From Halobacterium sp. DL1 (GTDB taxonomy: Archaea > Halobacteriota > Halobacteria > Halobacteriales > Halobacteriaceae): DNA of 64,000 nt. Below are positions 43,868 through 53,698 of the stretch, in pieces (position 1 is the first letter of the stretch; the number at the start of each line of letters is the position of its first letter). The position numbers and the translations under genes were made by a program. The stretch is from positions 1,674,001 through 1,738,000 of the forward strand of contig CP007060.1 in the NCBI GenBank assembly GCA_000230955.3. The letters run 5' to 3'. The notes beneath the pieces were generated by a model, which was not told the DNA's origin, did not search any database, and worked only from the letters and a program-made list of their open reading frames with translations.

Positions 43868-45874
43868 ATGATACGTGCGGTGGCGCTGTCGGTGCTGGTC
43901 TTCGCGTCGCTGGTCGCAGGTCCCGCCGCCGCTGCGGTGCCGGCCGCTGGTGACTCTCTCGACGCGCCAGCCGTCGAACAGTTCCGAACGGCGGACACGC
44001 AGTCGGCCGACGCCCGGTCGGCGACCACCCGGACCATCGAGAAGTCGATACGACTCCACCGGACACCGGACGAACCCGGTGAGATAGACGTCAGCGCGAC
44101 GTACGACGTCCCCGACGAACTCACGTCGATGAAGGTGCGGCTCCCCGCCGAGGCCCACGACGTCAGGAGCGACTCGTTCTCGCAGGACGGCGACCGCTAC
44201 GCCTGGGACGGGAGCACCGACCCCGCGACGCTGCGGTTCTCGATACCGGCGAACCAGTCGGCCAGCGGCCCGCGGGCACCCGCGGGGTCCGCGGACCAGC
44301 AGTACTCCTTCACCGACACGGGCGAGTGGGCGCTCGTCACGGTGCCGGGACTCCAGACGGGGTGGGGCTGGCGAGGCCCCGACTCCCTCACTGTCACGAT
44401 AGACGAGGACGTGGCCGTCGACGGCCCGGGCTCGACGGGCGGCGAGATAGCGTACATGGGGGACGTCGAGGAGTACACCCGCACGGCGAACGGCCAGACG
44501 TTCACGCTGGTCGTCCCGGAGCGCGCCTCGATGGCCGAGTCGCCGGGGGACGTCCTCGAGGCCCTCGGGGCCGCCTCGAGTCGGCTCCGAGTCGGTTCGA
44601 AGGACGAGAACGTCTGGTTCGTCGCCGCGCCGGCGAACGCGAATTGGGGCGTCAGGGGCGTCGAGTACGGCGGTAACGACGCGTGGGTCGTCGCGGACTC
44701 CCGGCTCTCGGACCCGGGGAACGTCTGGCTCCACGAGTACGTGCACACGCGCCAGGACTACACCACGGCGACCAGCGGCCGCTGGACGATGGAGGCGGCA
44801 GCAGAGTACTACGCGGGGTCGCTCTCCCTGCGCGCCGGCTACGTCGACTTCCAGTCGTTCCAGCGGTACCTCGGCTACGGCGAGCGCGACCCGTGGCGCG
44901 ACGCGATTCTCGCCCAGCCGACCACGTGGGCCTCCGGCGCGAACTACCTCAAAGGGAGCCTGGTGTGGGGGAGCGTGGACCGGCAGATTCGACTCGACAC
45001 GAACAGCGCTGCCACCACTGACGACGTGCTGTGGCGGCTGAACCAGCACGACGGTCCGGTGTCGAACGAGGACGTGTTGGACGTCGTCGCTGCGGTGTCC
45101 TCGTCGTCGGCCCGCGAGTACGCCCAGCGCTACACGGAGACCAGCGACACGCCCGAGATGTGGTCCGAGGCCGAACACGGCGAGGCGTTCGACACCCAGC
45201 CGGCCCGCATGCGCTACGACGTCGAGTCCTACCAGGTCACGGGCCCGTTCCGCGACGAGACGTTCACCTCGCAGCCGACCCTCTACGTCGGCGAGACGCT
45301 CGCGGTCAGCGCGAAGGTGACCAACGACGGCGGTAGCCAGGGGTCGTACGTCGTGAAACTCGGCTTCGATGACTCCACGCTGGCGGCGGTGCGCGGCGAG
45401 CTCGACCCCACGCGGAGCGACGACGTCGCCCTCCAGCACCAGTTCACCGAAGCCGGGACGTACAACCTCACGGTCGGAAGGAACACGGTTCCGGTCACTG
45501 TCCGAGAACCCGCCGACCCCGTCGTCGATAACCTCTCCGTCTCCCCGGGGAGTGTCGCACCGGGCGAGGACGTCACCGTCACCGCCACGTTCGCGAGTCC
45601 GACCGCCCACCCCGCGACGGGGACCCTCCCGCTCACTGTGGACGGCCAGCAGGTCGGGAGCTTCGACGTCACCCTCGACGCGGGCGAGTCGGTCACGCGC
45701 TCCCGGACCGTCACCCTCGACGAAGTGGGGGAGCGCGAACTCGCGGTCGGCGACCTGAGCGTGACCGTCGACGTCAGTGAGTCGGACGCCACGGTTCCCG
45801 GATTCGGTGTCGGTGTCGCGCTGGTCGCGCTCGCGCTGACGGTTGGCGCGCTGGTCGCGCGGCGCGAACGTTAA
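43868..45874 (+). CDS. PGF-CTERM anchored HExxH metallopeptidase-like protein
   Basis: 668 residues from ATG 43868. N-terminal signal peptide (about 1-22). H289-E290-x2-H293 (LHEYVHTRQD) with a glutamate-rich helix 16-20 residues on (WTMEAAAEYYAG; E309 or E313 as third ligand) resembles gluzincin metalloproteases. Residues about 455-630 contain two beta-sandwich segments (VTGPFRD ... LYVGETLAVSAKVTNDGGSQGSYVVKLGF; PVVDNLSVSPGSVAPGEDVTVTATFAS) like CARDB/Ig repeats. Ends VPGFGVGVALVALALTVGALVARR, an archaeosortase anchor. It follows btuD by 43 bases, so it may be part of the importer transcript. Confidence 0.8.
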   Translation: MIRAVALSVLVFASLVAGPAAAAVPAAGDSLDAPAVEQFRTADTQSADARSATTRTIEKSIRLHRTPDEPGEIDVSATYDVPDELTSMKVRLPAEAHDVRSDSFSQDGDRYAWDGSTDPATLRFSIPANQSASGPRAPAGSADQQYSFTDTGEWALVTVPGLQTGWGWRGPDSLTVTIDEDVAVDGPGSTGGEIAYMGDVEEYTRTANGQTFTLVVPERASMAESPGDVLEALGAASSRLRVGSKDENVWFVAAPANANWGVRGVEYGGNDAWVVADSRLSDPGNVWLHEYVHTRQDYTTATSGRWTMEAAAEYYAGSLSLRAGYVDFQSFQRYLGYGERDPWRDAILAQPTTWASGANYLKGSLVWGSVDRQIRLDTNSAATTDDVLWRLNQHDGPVSNEDVLDVVAAVSSSSAREYAQRYTETSDTPEMWSEAEHGEAFDTQPARMRYDVESYQVTGPFRDETFTSQPTLYVGETLAVSAKVTNDGGSQGSYVVKLGFDDSTLAAVRGELDPTRSDDVALQHQFTEAGTYNLTVGRNTVPVTVREPADPVVDNLSVSPGSVAPGEDVTVTATFASPTAHPATGTLPLTVDGQQVGSFDVTLDAGESVTRSRTVTLDEVGERELAVGDLSVTVDVSESDATVPGFGVGVALVALALTVGALVARRER

Positions 45875-45900
45875 CAAGTCCGAGCGCCCAACCCCGCCCC

Positions 45901-46437
45901 GTGAACCGACGCGCGCTCGCCGTCGTCGTCCTCGTCGCGCTCGCCGGCTGTTCCGGGTCGCTGCTCGGTCCCGAGACCACGCCGGACGAACGCACCGCGA
46001 CCGTCGTCCACGTCGTCGACGGCGACACCCTCGACGTGCGCTTCGCGGACGGCAGCGAGGACCGGGTCCGCCTGCTCGGCGTCGACACCCCGGAGGTCCA
46101 CGAGGGCGTGAGCCCGGACGAGTTCGAGGGCGTCCCCGACACCGAGGCCGGACGCGCCTGCCTCCGGTCGTGGGGCGAGCGCGCCAGCGAGTTCGCCACC
46201 GAGCGCCTCGCGGGCGCCAGCGTCACCGTCACAACCGACAGCGAGGCCGACCGCCGCGGCGGCTACGACCGCCTGCTCGCGTACGTCACCGTCGAGGGTG
46301 AGTCGTTCAACCGCGCGCTCCTCGAGGACGGCTACGCGCGACTCTACGACACCCAGTTCTCGAAGCGCGACGCGTTCGCCGCCGCCGAACAGCGCGCCCG
46401 CGAGAACGGGACCGGCCTCTGGTCGTGCGCCAGTTGA
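45901..46437 (+). CDS. Thermonuclease-like lipoprotein
   Basis: 178 residues from GTG 45901. Lipoprotein signal ends LVALAGC (Cys17). The SNase core is present: VVDGDTLDVRFADGSEDRVRLLGVDTPE with the catalytic Arg, RRGGYDRLLAYVTVEGESFNRALLEDGYARLY. It would degrade external DNA or RNA. A TATA-like GTTAACAA (45869-45876) lies at -28, within the 3' end of the protease gene, implying separate transcription. Confidence 0.87.
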   Translation: MNRRALAVVVLVALAGCSGSLLGPETTPDERTATVVHVVDGDTLDVRFADGSEDRVRLLGVDTPEVHEGVSPDEFEGVPDTEAGRACLRSWGERASEFATERLAGASVTVTTDSEADRRGGYDRLLAYVTVEGESFNRALLEDGYARLYDTQFSKRDAFAAAEQRARENGTGLWSCAS

Positions 46438-46506
46438 CCCAGGGAGTGCCGGACGGAGCCCCCGCGGCGAGAAACTATTTCACCGGCTCCGTCGTACGAC
46501 GTTCGC

Positions 46507-46827
46507 ATGGCCGGGCACACCGGGGACATCGACGCACTGCTGGACGACATGCACGAGCGGGCTGCGGCGATGGAGGGGCAGGCCGACCTCCCGCTCGCGG
46601 AGATGTTCCCGCCGGCGTTCATGCGGAGACACACTCACGAGGACTCCATCGACTCGTTCCTCGACGCCTGCCGGTGGGACGTCGACTCCCGAGAGGCGTT
46701 CGCTGACGTCTCACAGGACGAGTTCGACGACTACGTCGCCGAGCGGACGCGCTTCGATGACTGGGACGCGATGGTCGGCCGCGCCGGCGAGGAGTGGATG
46801 GCGCGACAGATGGGGATGGAGCTCTGA
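46507..46827 (+). CDS. Acidic haloarchaeal protein, unknown function
   Basis: 106 residues, helical and acidic (MHERAAAMEGQADLPLAEMFPPAFMRRHTHEDSIDSFLDACRWD). No signal, membrane helix or metal motif. Converges on the zinc-ribbon membrane gene with a 33-base gap. Function not recognisable. Confidence 0.65.
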   Translation: MAGHTGDIDALLDDMHERAAAMEGQADLPLAEMFPPAFMRRHTHEDSIDSFLDACRWDVDSREAFADVSQDEFDDYVAERTRFDDWDAMVGRAGEEWMARQMGMEL

Positions 46828-46860
46828 ATCGGGGCGACGACAGAGAAGTCGGGCTGGTTC

Positions 46861-47463
46861 TCAGAACGGGTTCTTGTTCGAGGGGCGCCACTTCGACGCG
46901 GCGTACGTGCTCAGCGCCCCGAACAGCACCATCGGGATGCCGACGATTGCGCCGACGACCGTGAGCGTCAGCAGCGCGCCGAACAGGACGAACAGCAGGC
47001 GCCCGGTCGCGTGGCGGTTCTTCGGTTCGTAGCCACACTGGGGGCAGCGGACGACCACCGTGGAGATGTTCGTCCCGCAGGCGCGACACGGTGCGGTGTC
47101 CGCGTCCCCGGTCGGCGCCTCCTCGGTGGCCGTCGCCGCCACGTCTAACTTGTCGGTCGGTGCCGCTCCACGGACGATTGGGCGGTTGCCGCCGCGGGTG
47201 ACTCGCCCGTAAACCCGGTAGAGGGCCGTGGCGCCGAAGACCCACGTGAAGGCAACCAGTGCGCCGACGACTAATCCGGAGGCGAGTTCGACGAAGGTCG
47301 CGTCCGCCGACATGCCGGTCACGACCAGCAGGACCGCGATTCCGACGACGACGCCCCACTTCCACCGCGGCATCCAGTCGCGGAGCACCGCCCGCATCCG
47401 TCTCCACCTCGACCGGCCGTCCGTCACTGCCGGTTCGTTCTCCGACTCGGGTGCGCTAGCCAT
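46861..47463 (-). CDS. Membrane protein with zinc ribbon
   Basis: 200 residues from ATG 47463. Two hydrophobic helices (about 37-52 and 58-78), a linker, then a zinc ribbon PCRACGTNISTVVVRCPQCGYEP (two CxxC pairs, about residues 124-143), and two further helices at the end (LLFVLFGALLTLTVVGAIVGIPMVLFG). Zinc-ribbon-plus-membrane architecture of unknown role. Start 47463 precedes the first acidic helix; a longer in-frame extension exists but is not convincing. Confidence 0.72.
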   Translation of the reverse strand: MASAPESENEPAVTDGRSRWRRMRAVLRDWMPRWKWGVVVGIAVLLVVTGMSADATFVELASGLVVGALVAFTWVFGATALYRVYGRVTRGGNRPIVRGAAPTDKLDVAATATEEAPTGDADTAPCRACGTNISTVVVRCPQCGYEPKNRHATGRLLFVLFGALLTLTVVGAIVGIPMVLFGALSTYAASKWRPSNKNPF

Positions 47464-47806
47464 ACCCCACGCTATCAGTCCCCGTAGAAAGCAGTTGGGT
47501 ATGTTCACACTCGGCAGGGACGCTCCCGCTCGTCGACGCGAGCCGCTTCGTGGAGTCGTACCGGGAGACACATCCCCGACGACACGGAGACACTGGACAG
47601 AGTCGACCTGCTGGATGGTCCGCTTGACGACCAGAACTGCAAACGGCCCCGCTCAATCGAACAGGGGACGACTCAAAGCACGCGGCGCGTCGAGTGGCGT
47701 CCAGCCCCATTGAACCACTGCACACTCCATACGGATACTGCCAAAAGTCGTCTGGTGAATCCAGGGAGCGGTTACAGGAAGTCGATGATTCGAATGGAAG
47801 ACGCCC
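47464..47806. other. 343-bp intergenic region with a possible gene remnant
   Basis: On the + strand about 47520-47580 reads as TLPLVDASRFVESYRETHP, a protein-like string resembling the FVDxYRxxHP stretch of exonuclease/endonuclease/phosphatase-fold proteins, and the reading can be continued after a shift ([20 protein letters not shown]). No complete frame or start is present. It may be a decayed gene fragment or chance. No tRNA or hairpin evident. Confidence 0.3.
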
Positions 47807-50011
47807 TCACAGGCTGTCGTCCTCGTCGTCGGGATCGGCGTCTTCCGGACTGACCTCCTCGAGTGCCGCTTCGAAGTGCGCCTGGGTTAGCACGATATCC
47901 TCGACGGCCGTCGCCGAACCCTCCGTCTGGGACCGGACGTGCTCCCGAACGGCTACCGTCGCCGCCTCCCGACACAGCGCGGCCAGATCCGCACCCACGA
48001 AGCTGTCCGTCTCGGCCGCCAGACGGTCGAGATCGACGTCGTCCGCCAGTGGCCGGTCCCGGGTATGGATCGCCAGGATTTCGCGCCGAGTCTCCTCGTC
48101 CGGCTCTCCCACTTCTATTTTGCGCTCGATTCGACCCGCACGCGTGAGGGCGTCGTCGATGAGGTCTGGCCGGTTCGTGGCCGCGATCACGACCACGTCC
48201 TCCAGTTCTTCGAGCCCGTCGAGTTCGGTTAACAGCTGTGAGACGACGCGTTCACCGACGTTCGAATCGCTGCCGCCGCTCCCGCGTTTCGTCGCGATGG
48301 AGTCGATCTCGTCGAAGAAGATGACGGTCGGAGCGTTCGACCGCGCCTTCTCGAAGATCTCCCGGACGCCCTTCTCGGACTCCCCGACGTACTTGTCGAA
48401 CAGTTCGGGTCCTTTGACGGAGATGAAGTTGGACTGGGCTTCGTTCGCGACGGCCTTCGCGAGCAGCGTCTTCCCGGTTCCGGGCGGCCCGTGGAGCAGT
48501 ATCCCCTTCGGCGACTGGAGGTCGACCTGTCTGTACGCCTCGGGATACTCCAGTGGCCACTGGATGGCCTCCTGGAGTCGGGCTTTGGTCTCCTCGAGAC
48601 CGCCGACGTCCTCCCAGGTGACGTCGGGCGTCTCGACGAATACCTCTCGGAGCGCGCTGGGGTCGATCTCCCGGAGTGCCGCTCGAAAGTCCGGCTCGGT
48701 CACGTCGAGCGTTTCGAGCGTCTCGGCGTCGATCTCGTCGCCTTCGAGGTCGAGGTCGGGGCGGACACGTCGGAGCGCGTTCATCGCCGCCTCGCGGACG
48801 AGACTCTCGAGGTCGGCGCCGACGAACCCGTGGGTGTTCTCGGCGTACTGTTCGAGATCCACGGACTCGGCGATGGGCATCTCCCGGGTGTGGACCTGGA
48901 GGATCTCCTTGCGGCCCCTGGTGTCCGGCGCGCCGATCTCGATCTCGCGGTCGAAGCGGCCGCCGCGGCGCAGCGCGGGGTCGATGGCGTCGACGCGGTT
49001 GGTTGTTCCGATGACCGTCACCTGCCCACGGTCCTCGAGGCCGTCCATCAGCGAGAGCAACTGCGCCACGACGCGGCGCTCGACGTCGCCTTGCGTGTCG
49101 TCCCGGTTCGGGGCGATGGAGTCGATCTCGTCGATGAAGACGATCGCGGGTTCGTTCTCCTCGGCCTCGTCGAAGACCTCGCGCAACCGCTCCTCGCTCT
49201 CGCCGTGGTACTTCGACATGATCTCGGGGCCGGAGATGGTCTGGAAGTTGGCGTCGATCTCGTTGGCGACCGCCTTCGCGATGAGCGTCTTGCCAGTTCC
49301 GGGCGGGCCGTGGAGCAAGACGCCCTGCGGTGGCTCGATGCCGAGTGCCTGGAAGAGCTCGGGATGCGACATCGGCAGTTCGATCATCTCCCGAACCTGG
49401 TCCAGTTCCTCGTCGAGCCCGCCGACGTCCTCGTAGGTGATTCCCGGGGCCTCGGAGCTCCCGGTCGCGTCGTCCGGGTGTCCGGCGTCGACCTCCTCCG
49501 CAGACTGTTCGACTACGTTGATGCTCGTCGACTGCGTGACGATCACGGTCCCGTCGGGATCACTGTCGACGATGCGGACCGGAATCCGGCGGTTGGATCG
49601 CCCCGGCATGGAGCCGAACCCGATCGCTAGTGGCACGGTCTGACCCGTCTGGACCGCGCGGTTGACCAACTTCTCGCGCAGATACGGTGTGAGATCGCCG
49701 CGGATCTGCAGGGCGGGCGGGAGCGCGATCGACAGCTCCTCTGCCGTCGCCACGTCGGCCGGTTCCACCCGGGCAAGTTGGTCGATTCGTACCCCAGTGG
49801 TCTGGCGCGTCTGGCCGTCGATGCCGACGACGCCGCGCTGTCGTTCGCCCGCCCGTCCCGGTCGGACACGGGCAACCACGGTCCCTTCCTCGCCCTCGAT
49901 CGTGACGAAGTCACCGCTACTGAGGTTGAGTTCCGCCATCGCCTCGCGGTCGATCGCCGCGATACCTTTTCCTGCACTCTGCCGGTCGAGTGGTTTGACA
50001 ACGAGTTTCAT
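47807..50011 (-). CDS. cdc48: CDC48 / AAA+ ATPase (VCP-like)
   Basis: 734 residues from ATG 50011 ([16 protein letters not shown]). N-terminal double-psi barrel substrate domain (1-180), then two AAA domains. Both Walker A loops are GPPGTGKT (D1 and D2), Walker [11 protein letters not shown] in D1 and [10 protein letters not shown] in D2, arginine fingers in [12 protein letters not shown] and [12 protein letters not shown]. Acidic C-terminus [11 protein letters not shown]. It unfolds proteins for degradation by the proteasome. Haloarchaea often carry several copies; this one has a long (about 420-bp) upstream region. Confidence 0.95.
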   Translation of the reverse strand: MKLVVKPLDRQSAGKGIAAIDREAMAELNLSSGDFVTIEGEEGTVVARVRPGRAGERQRGVVGIDGQTRQTTGVRIDQLARVEPADVATAEELSIALPPALQIRGDLTPYLREKLVNRAVQTGQTVPLAIGFGSMPGRSNRRIPVRIVDSDPDGTVIVTQSTSINVVEQSAEEVDAGHPDDATGSSEAPGITYEDVGGLDEELDQVREMIELPMSHPELFQALGIEPPQGVLLHGPPGTGKTLIAKAVANEIDANFQTISGPEIMSKYHGESEERLREVFDEAEENEPAIVFIDEIDSIAPNRDDTQGDVERRVVAQLLSLMDGLEDRGQVTVIGTTNRVDAIDPALRRGGRFDREIEIGAPDTRGRKEILQVHTREMPIAESVDLEQYAENTHGFVGADLESLVREAAMNALRRVRPDLDLEGDEIDAETLETLDVTEPDFRAALREIDPSALREVFVETPDVTWEDVGGLEETKARLQEAIQWPLEYPEAYRQVDLQSPKGILLHGPPGTGKTLLAKAVANEAQSNFISVKGPELFDKYVGESEKGVREIFEKARSNAPTVIFFDEIDSIATKRGSGGSDSNVGERVVSQLLTELDGLEELEDVVVIAATNRPDLIDDALTRAGRIERKIEVGEPDEETRREILAIHTRDRPLADDVDLDRLAAETDSFVGADLAALCREAATVAVREHVRSQTEGSATAVEDIVLTQAHFEAALEEVSPEDADPDDEDDSL

Positions 50012-50431
50012 GAGTGGTAGTCTCACCAGGCATCATTCGAACGGGAACACCCCTCACCGCGGGTGGTCGAGAGAAGTATAGCGCTGGGTTAGGTGTACGA
50101 GTGTCCGGAGAACTGAAATAAGTACGTGCCTCGAACCCCATAGATACCAACAGGTGACTTCCCCAATAGTTCACTGCCTCACAGGCGCGCCGTAATCACC
50201 ACCTTCTATCCAGGGCCAGCCGACAGTGATTGAGTCCAGCCGAAGTCCGCCGGTAGTGGTGGTTGCCCCCGACGCTGCGGGCCTACCCCGGGGTCGACTC
50301 ACGGCACCTGCCGCCTATCCGACACCGGCGTGCCTCGATCCGTTCGGGACAGATACGGAAAGCCGAGTGACCGCTATTGACCAGTTCGGCCGAATTGCGA
50401 GAATACGAGGGTTACGAACCCGTTTCCCTGA
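50012..50431. other. 420-bp region upstream of cdc48
   Basis: No frame with protein-like composition is visible. On the cdc48 strand, possible TATA elements are CTATACTT (about 50074-50081) and CTTATTTC (about 50115-50122), so transcription probably starts here and the message may have a leader. Toward 50431 it runs into tRNA-Thr, which reads in the same direction and lies upstream of cdc48. Confidence 0.5.
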
Positions 50432-50505
50432 AGCCGGTAAAGGGATTTGAACCCTTGGCCTATTCCTTACGAAGGAATCGCTCTACCAGTCTGAGCTATA
50501 CCGGC
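50432..50505 (-). tRNA. tRNA-Thr (anticodon CGU)
   Basis: 74 nt on the minus strand: acceptor GCCGGTA pairing with TACCGGC, discriminator U, anticodon stem ATTCC/GGAAT around loop TTCGTAA (anticodon CGT, reading ACG), T arm GGTTCAAATCC. No intron or encoded CCA. Confidence 0.93.
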
Positions 50506-50566
50506 ACGGCTCGGACACGCTCGCTGCACTCTACCGTAGCCGCATACGAGAAATAAGGCTTGCGAA

Positions 50567-51550
50567 TCAGCGGCGGACGAGGCGAGCGTCCACGACGACG
50601 TTGAGTTCGTGGGGCGCGTACGACCGGACCGACCGGCGGTTCTCGACGGTCACGTCGTACGCCGGTTCGGCGGCCTCGCGGATGGCGTCCTCTGCGGGGC
50701 CGTACGGGTCGTCCTCGTGCTGGATGTCGTAGAGGTGGAGCACGCAGTCGTCGCCCGCGAGCGCGACGGCGGTGTCGAGGAACTCGTCGGCCGTGTGGGG
50801 GAGGTTCATCACGACGCGGTCGGCCCAGTTCTCGTAGTCTCCGGCGACGACTCGGACGTCTCCCGCGATGGCGGTGACGCGGTCGGCGACGCCGTTTCGC
50901 TCGGCGTTCCGCCGGAGGTAGTGGATGGCGCGTTCGTTGATGTCGGTGGCGACGATCTCGGCGCCCGCGGCGGCTATCGGCACCGCGTAGGGGCCGACGC
51001 CAGCGAACATGTCGAAGGCGTGTTCGCCGGGCGTAACCTGCTCGACGACGCGGTGGCGCTCGGTGGCGAGGCGCGGCGAGAAGTACACCTCGGCGATGTC
51101 GAGTTCGAACTCGTAGCCGTACTCCCGGTGGACTGTCTCCGTGCTCTCCCCGGCGAGGACGTCCCAGTCGCGGACACGCTCGGTGCCCTTGATCTTCGAC
51201 GCCCGGTTGACCACCGTCCGCGCGCGCACGTCCGACTCGACGATTGCGTCGGCGATGCGCTGGGCGCGCTCGGGGTCGTCCTCGTCGACGATGACGACGT
51301 CGCCGAGGCGCTCGTAGGACGGTTCGAAGCCGAGGATATCTGCAGGGTTCGTCTGCGTGCGGCGCTCGGGCGCGTCGAACTCGACGACCGCGAGGTCCTC
51401 TGGGACAGCCTCTGGTTCTGTGACCGGGATGTAGAGCGACCCGTCCTCGCCGGTGATGGTGTACTCGGCGTCGACGAGGTCGGCGTCCGCGAGGCGGCGT
51501 CGGGTGGTTTCGCCGTCCTCGGTGGGGACGCGCACGCACGGGACTGGCAT
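50567..51550 (-). CDS. trm5: tRNA (guanine37-N1)-methyltransferase Trm5
   Basis: 327 residues. Archaeal Trm5 layout: N-terminal domain (1-110), then YGYEFELDIAEVYFSPRLATERHRVVEQV and SAM motif FDMFAGVGPYAVPIAAAGAEIVATDINE, catalytic NLPH loop VVMNLPHTADEF. It makes m1G37, which prevents frameshifting. Located downstream of tRNA-Thr in the opposite order of transcription. Confidence 0.93.
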   Translation of the reverse strand: MPVPCVRVPTEDGETTRRRLADADLVDAEYTITGEDGSLYIPVTEPEAVPEDLAVVEFDAPERRTQTNPADILGFEPSYERLGDVVIVDEDDPERAQRIADAIVESDVRARTVVNRASKIKGTERVRDWDVLAGESTETVHREYGYEFELDIAEVYFSPRLATERHRVVEQVTPGEHAFDMFAGVGPYAVPIAAAGAEIVATDINERAIHYLRRNAERNGVADRVTAIAGDVRVVAGDYENWADRVVMNLPHTADEFLDTAVALAGDDCVLHLYDIQHEDDPYGPAEDAIREAAEPAYDVTVENRRSVRSYAPHELNVVVDARLVRR

Positions 51551-51616
51551 CGTCGGAGTTCGGCGCGGCGCGGCCTTACCGGTGTCGCTTCCGCGACGAC
51601 TAGCGGCCTCGGGCGC

Positions 51617-52618
51617 TCAGTCGTCGGTGTCGCCCGCTCCGGTGCGGGCGTCGTCGATGCGCGCTCGCTGGTCCTCCGAAAGTGAGAACTCGGTGGCGCC
51701 GACGTTCTCGTCCAGCTGGTCGGTGGTTCGCGCGCCGATAATGGGCGTGCAGGTGAACGCCTCGCGCTCGACGAGCCAGCGGAGCGCGACCTGCGCGGGC
51801 GTCCGGTCCAGTTCGTCGGCGACGGCGCGCAGTTCGTCGAGGACCTGCCAGCCGCGCTCGCTCACGTAGTACTCCGCGAACCGGTCGTCGAGGTCCGCCC
51901 GGGCGCCCTCGGGTCCAGTGACGCCCCCGTCCTCGGTGCGCTCGTACTTACCGGTAAGGAAGCCACCGGCGAGCGGCGAGTAGGGACAGACCGCGAGGTC
52001 CTGGTCGGCGCAGACCTCGAGGTAGTCGGCGACGTCGTCGCCGGCCGCGGCGTGGAACATCGGCTGGGTGACGTCGAAGCGCGCGTGGTCCTCCACGTCG
52101 GCCGTCCAGAGCGCCTTCGTCAGCTTCCAGGCCGCCATCGTGGAGGCGCCGAGGTGGTTGACTTTCCCCGCCTCGACCAGGTCCGTGAGTGCGTCCAGCG
52201 TCTCCGCGATGGGCGTCTCGTCGTCCCAGCGGTGGATGTAGTAGACGTCGAGGTAGTCCGTGCCGAGTCGCTCGAGAGTGTCGTCGATCTGGCTCCGGAT
52301 GTGCTTCCGGGAGAGGCCGCTGTCGTTCGGGCCGTCGCCCATCTCCCCGTACACCTTCGACGCGAGCACGAACTCCTCGCGGTCGTGGTCCGCGAGCCAG
52401 TCGCCGATCCACTCCTCGCTGGTGCCCGACGGCGTGCCGTAGACGTTCGCGGTGTCGAGGAAGTTGACGCCGTGGTCCCACGCCCGGTCGAGCAGGCGGT
52501 GGGCCTCCCGCTTCGTGGTCTCGGTCTCACCGCTGGCCGCCTCGCGCCCGAATCGCCAGGTGCCCAGACAGAGCTGTGAGACCTTCGTTCCCGTGTTGCC
52601 GAGGGTGACGTACTCCAT
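51617..52618 (-). CDS. Aldo/keto reductase
   Basis: 333 residues from ATG 52618 (MEYVTLGNTGTKVSQLCLG). AKR barrel: Asp in FLDTANVYG (with catalytic Tyr), Lys in VLASKVYGEM, His in DVYYIHRWDDETP, and the cofactor site PIIGARTTDQLDENV. Belongs to the yajO/potassium-channel beta-like group. NADPH-dependent carbonyl reduction; substrate unknown. Confidence 0.9.
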   Translation of the reverse strand: MEYVTLGNTGTKVSQLCLGTWRFGREAASGETETTKREAHRLLDRAWDHGVNFLDTANVYGTPSGTSEEWIGDWLADHDREEFVLASKVYGEMGDGPNDSGLSRKHIRSQIDDTLERLGTDYLDVYYIHRWDDETPIAETLDALTDLVEAGKVNHLGASTMAAWKLTKALWTADVEDHARFDVTQPMFHAAAGDDVADYLEVCADQDLAVCPYSPLAGGFLTGKYERTEDGGVTGPEGARADLDDRFAEYYVSERGWQVLDELRAVADELDRTPAQVALRWLVEREAFTCTPIIGARTTDQLDENVGATEFSLSEDQRARIDDARTGAGDTDD

Positions 52619-52704
52619 GTGTCTGCAATGGTCGGCCACGCGCAAAGTCGTTAGTCCCGCAGCGGTCTCGAAACCCATAGGGTCGCTCGCGCACAACCCC
52701 GCCC

Positions 52705-53490
52705 ATGCTCACGTTCGTCGGCCTCGGACTCTACGACGAGCGCTCGGTCACTGTCGAGGGCCGCGAGGCCATCGCCGACGCAGACCGCGCGTTCGCGGAG
52801 TTCTACACCAGCAGACTCGTCGGCGCGGACGTCGCCGACCTCGAAGCCTACCACGACACCGACATCGAGGTCCGGGACCGCGCGGGCGTCGAACAGGACC
52901 CGGAGCCGATTCTCGACGCCGCAGAGGCGGGGGACACCGTCTTCCTCACCGCTGGCGACACGATGATCTCTACGACCCACGTCGACCTCCGCCTGCGCGC
53001 CGAGGACCGCGACATCGACACCCGCGTCGTCCACGCGCCGACCGCCGAATCCGCGGCGTCGAGTCTGACGGGGCTCCAGAACTACCGCTTCGGGAAGGCG
53101 ACGACGCTCCCGTTCGAGTGGGCCCACGGCGCCGACGGCGTCCCGGGTTCGGTCGTCGACACCATCGAGGCCAATCTGGAGCGGGGGATCCACACGCTCT
53201 GCTACCTGGACATCAAGGTCGACCACCCGCGAATCGAGGGCGACGAGTACATGACCGCGAGCCACGCCGCCGCACTCCTCGCGAAGCACTGGGACCCGGA
53301 CGCGCTCGGCGTCGTCGTCGCACGTGCGGGTGCGCCCGACGCGAGAGTCAGGGCGGACACGCTCGCTGCGCTCGCAGAACTCGACTTCGGCGACCCGCTC
53401 CACCTGCTCGTGCTCCCGGGCGACCTCCACCACGTCGAACGGGACGCGCTGGTCGGACTGGCCGACGCGCCCGAGGACCGTCTGGACTGA
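52705..53490 (+). CDS. dphB: Diphthine synthase
   Basis: 261 residues. MLTFVGLGLYDERSVTVEGREAIADADRAFAEFYTS is the tetrapyrrole-methylase fold start, followed by DTVFLTAGDTMISTTHVDL and GLQNYRFGKATTLPFEWAHG. It methylates the His side chain of aEF-2 in diphthamide synthesis. ATG 52705 follows a divergent start region of the reductase. Confidence 0.93.
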   Translation: MLTFVGLGLYDERSVTVEGREAIADADRAFAEFYTSRLVGADVADLEAYHDTDIEVRDRAGVEQDPEPILDAAEAGDTVFLTAGDTMISTTHVDLRLRAEDRDIDTRVVHAPTAESAASSLTGLQNYRFGKATTLPFEWAHGADGVPGSVVDTIEANLERGIHTLCYLDIKVDHPRIEGDEYMTASHAAALLAKHWDPDALGVVVARAGAPDARVRADTLAALAELDFGDPLHLLVLPGDLHHVERDALVGLADAPEDRLD

Positions 53491-53508
53491 TTCGCCGAGC
53501 GTTCCCGA

Positions 53509-53643
53509 CTACCGCAGCTTATCGAACACCGTGCTGTCGCAGTTCGAGCAGCTGCGCCGGTTGCGCCGGTAGCTCTTCCCGCAGTTCTGGCACTCCCACT
53601 TCGGCTTCAGCGACTCCGGCTTCAGCGACTGGAGCAGTCCCAT
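53509..53643 (-). CDS. 44-residue zinc-ribbon protein
   Basis: A very short frame from ATG 53643: MGLLQSLKPESLKPKWECQNCGKSYRRNRRSCSNCD... with two CxxC knuckles (C18/C21 and C32/C35) spaced as in a zinc ribbon, then DSTVFDKLR. A 15-base direct repeat encodes the doubled SLKPE/SLKPK. Converges on dphB with 18 bases between stops. Small zinc-finger proteins of this size are common in haloarchaea; function unknown. Confidence 0.72.
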   Translation of the reverse strand: MGLLQSLKPESLKPKWECQNCGKSYRRNRRSCSNCDSTVFDKLR

Positions 53644-53698
53644 GCGCTGGGTAGGTCGCCCGCGCAGAAAAACTGCCCGAAGACGGGGAGGTCGTCGG

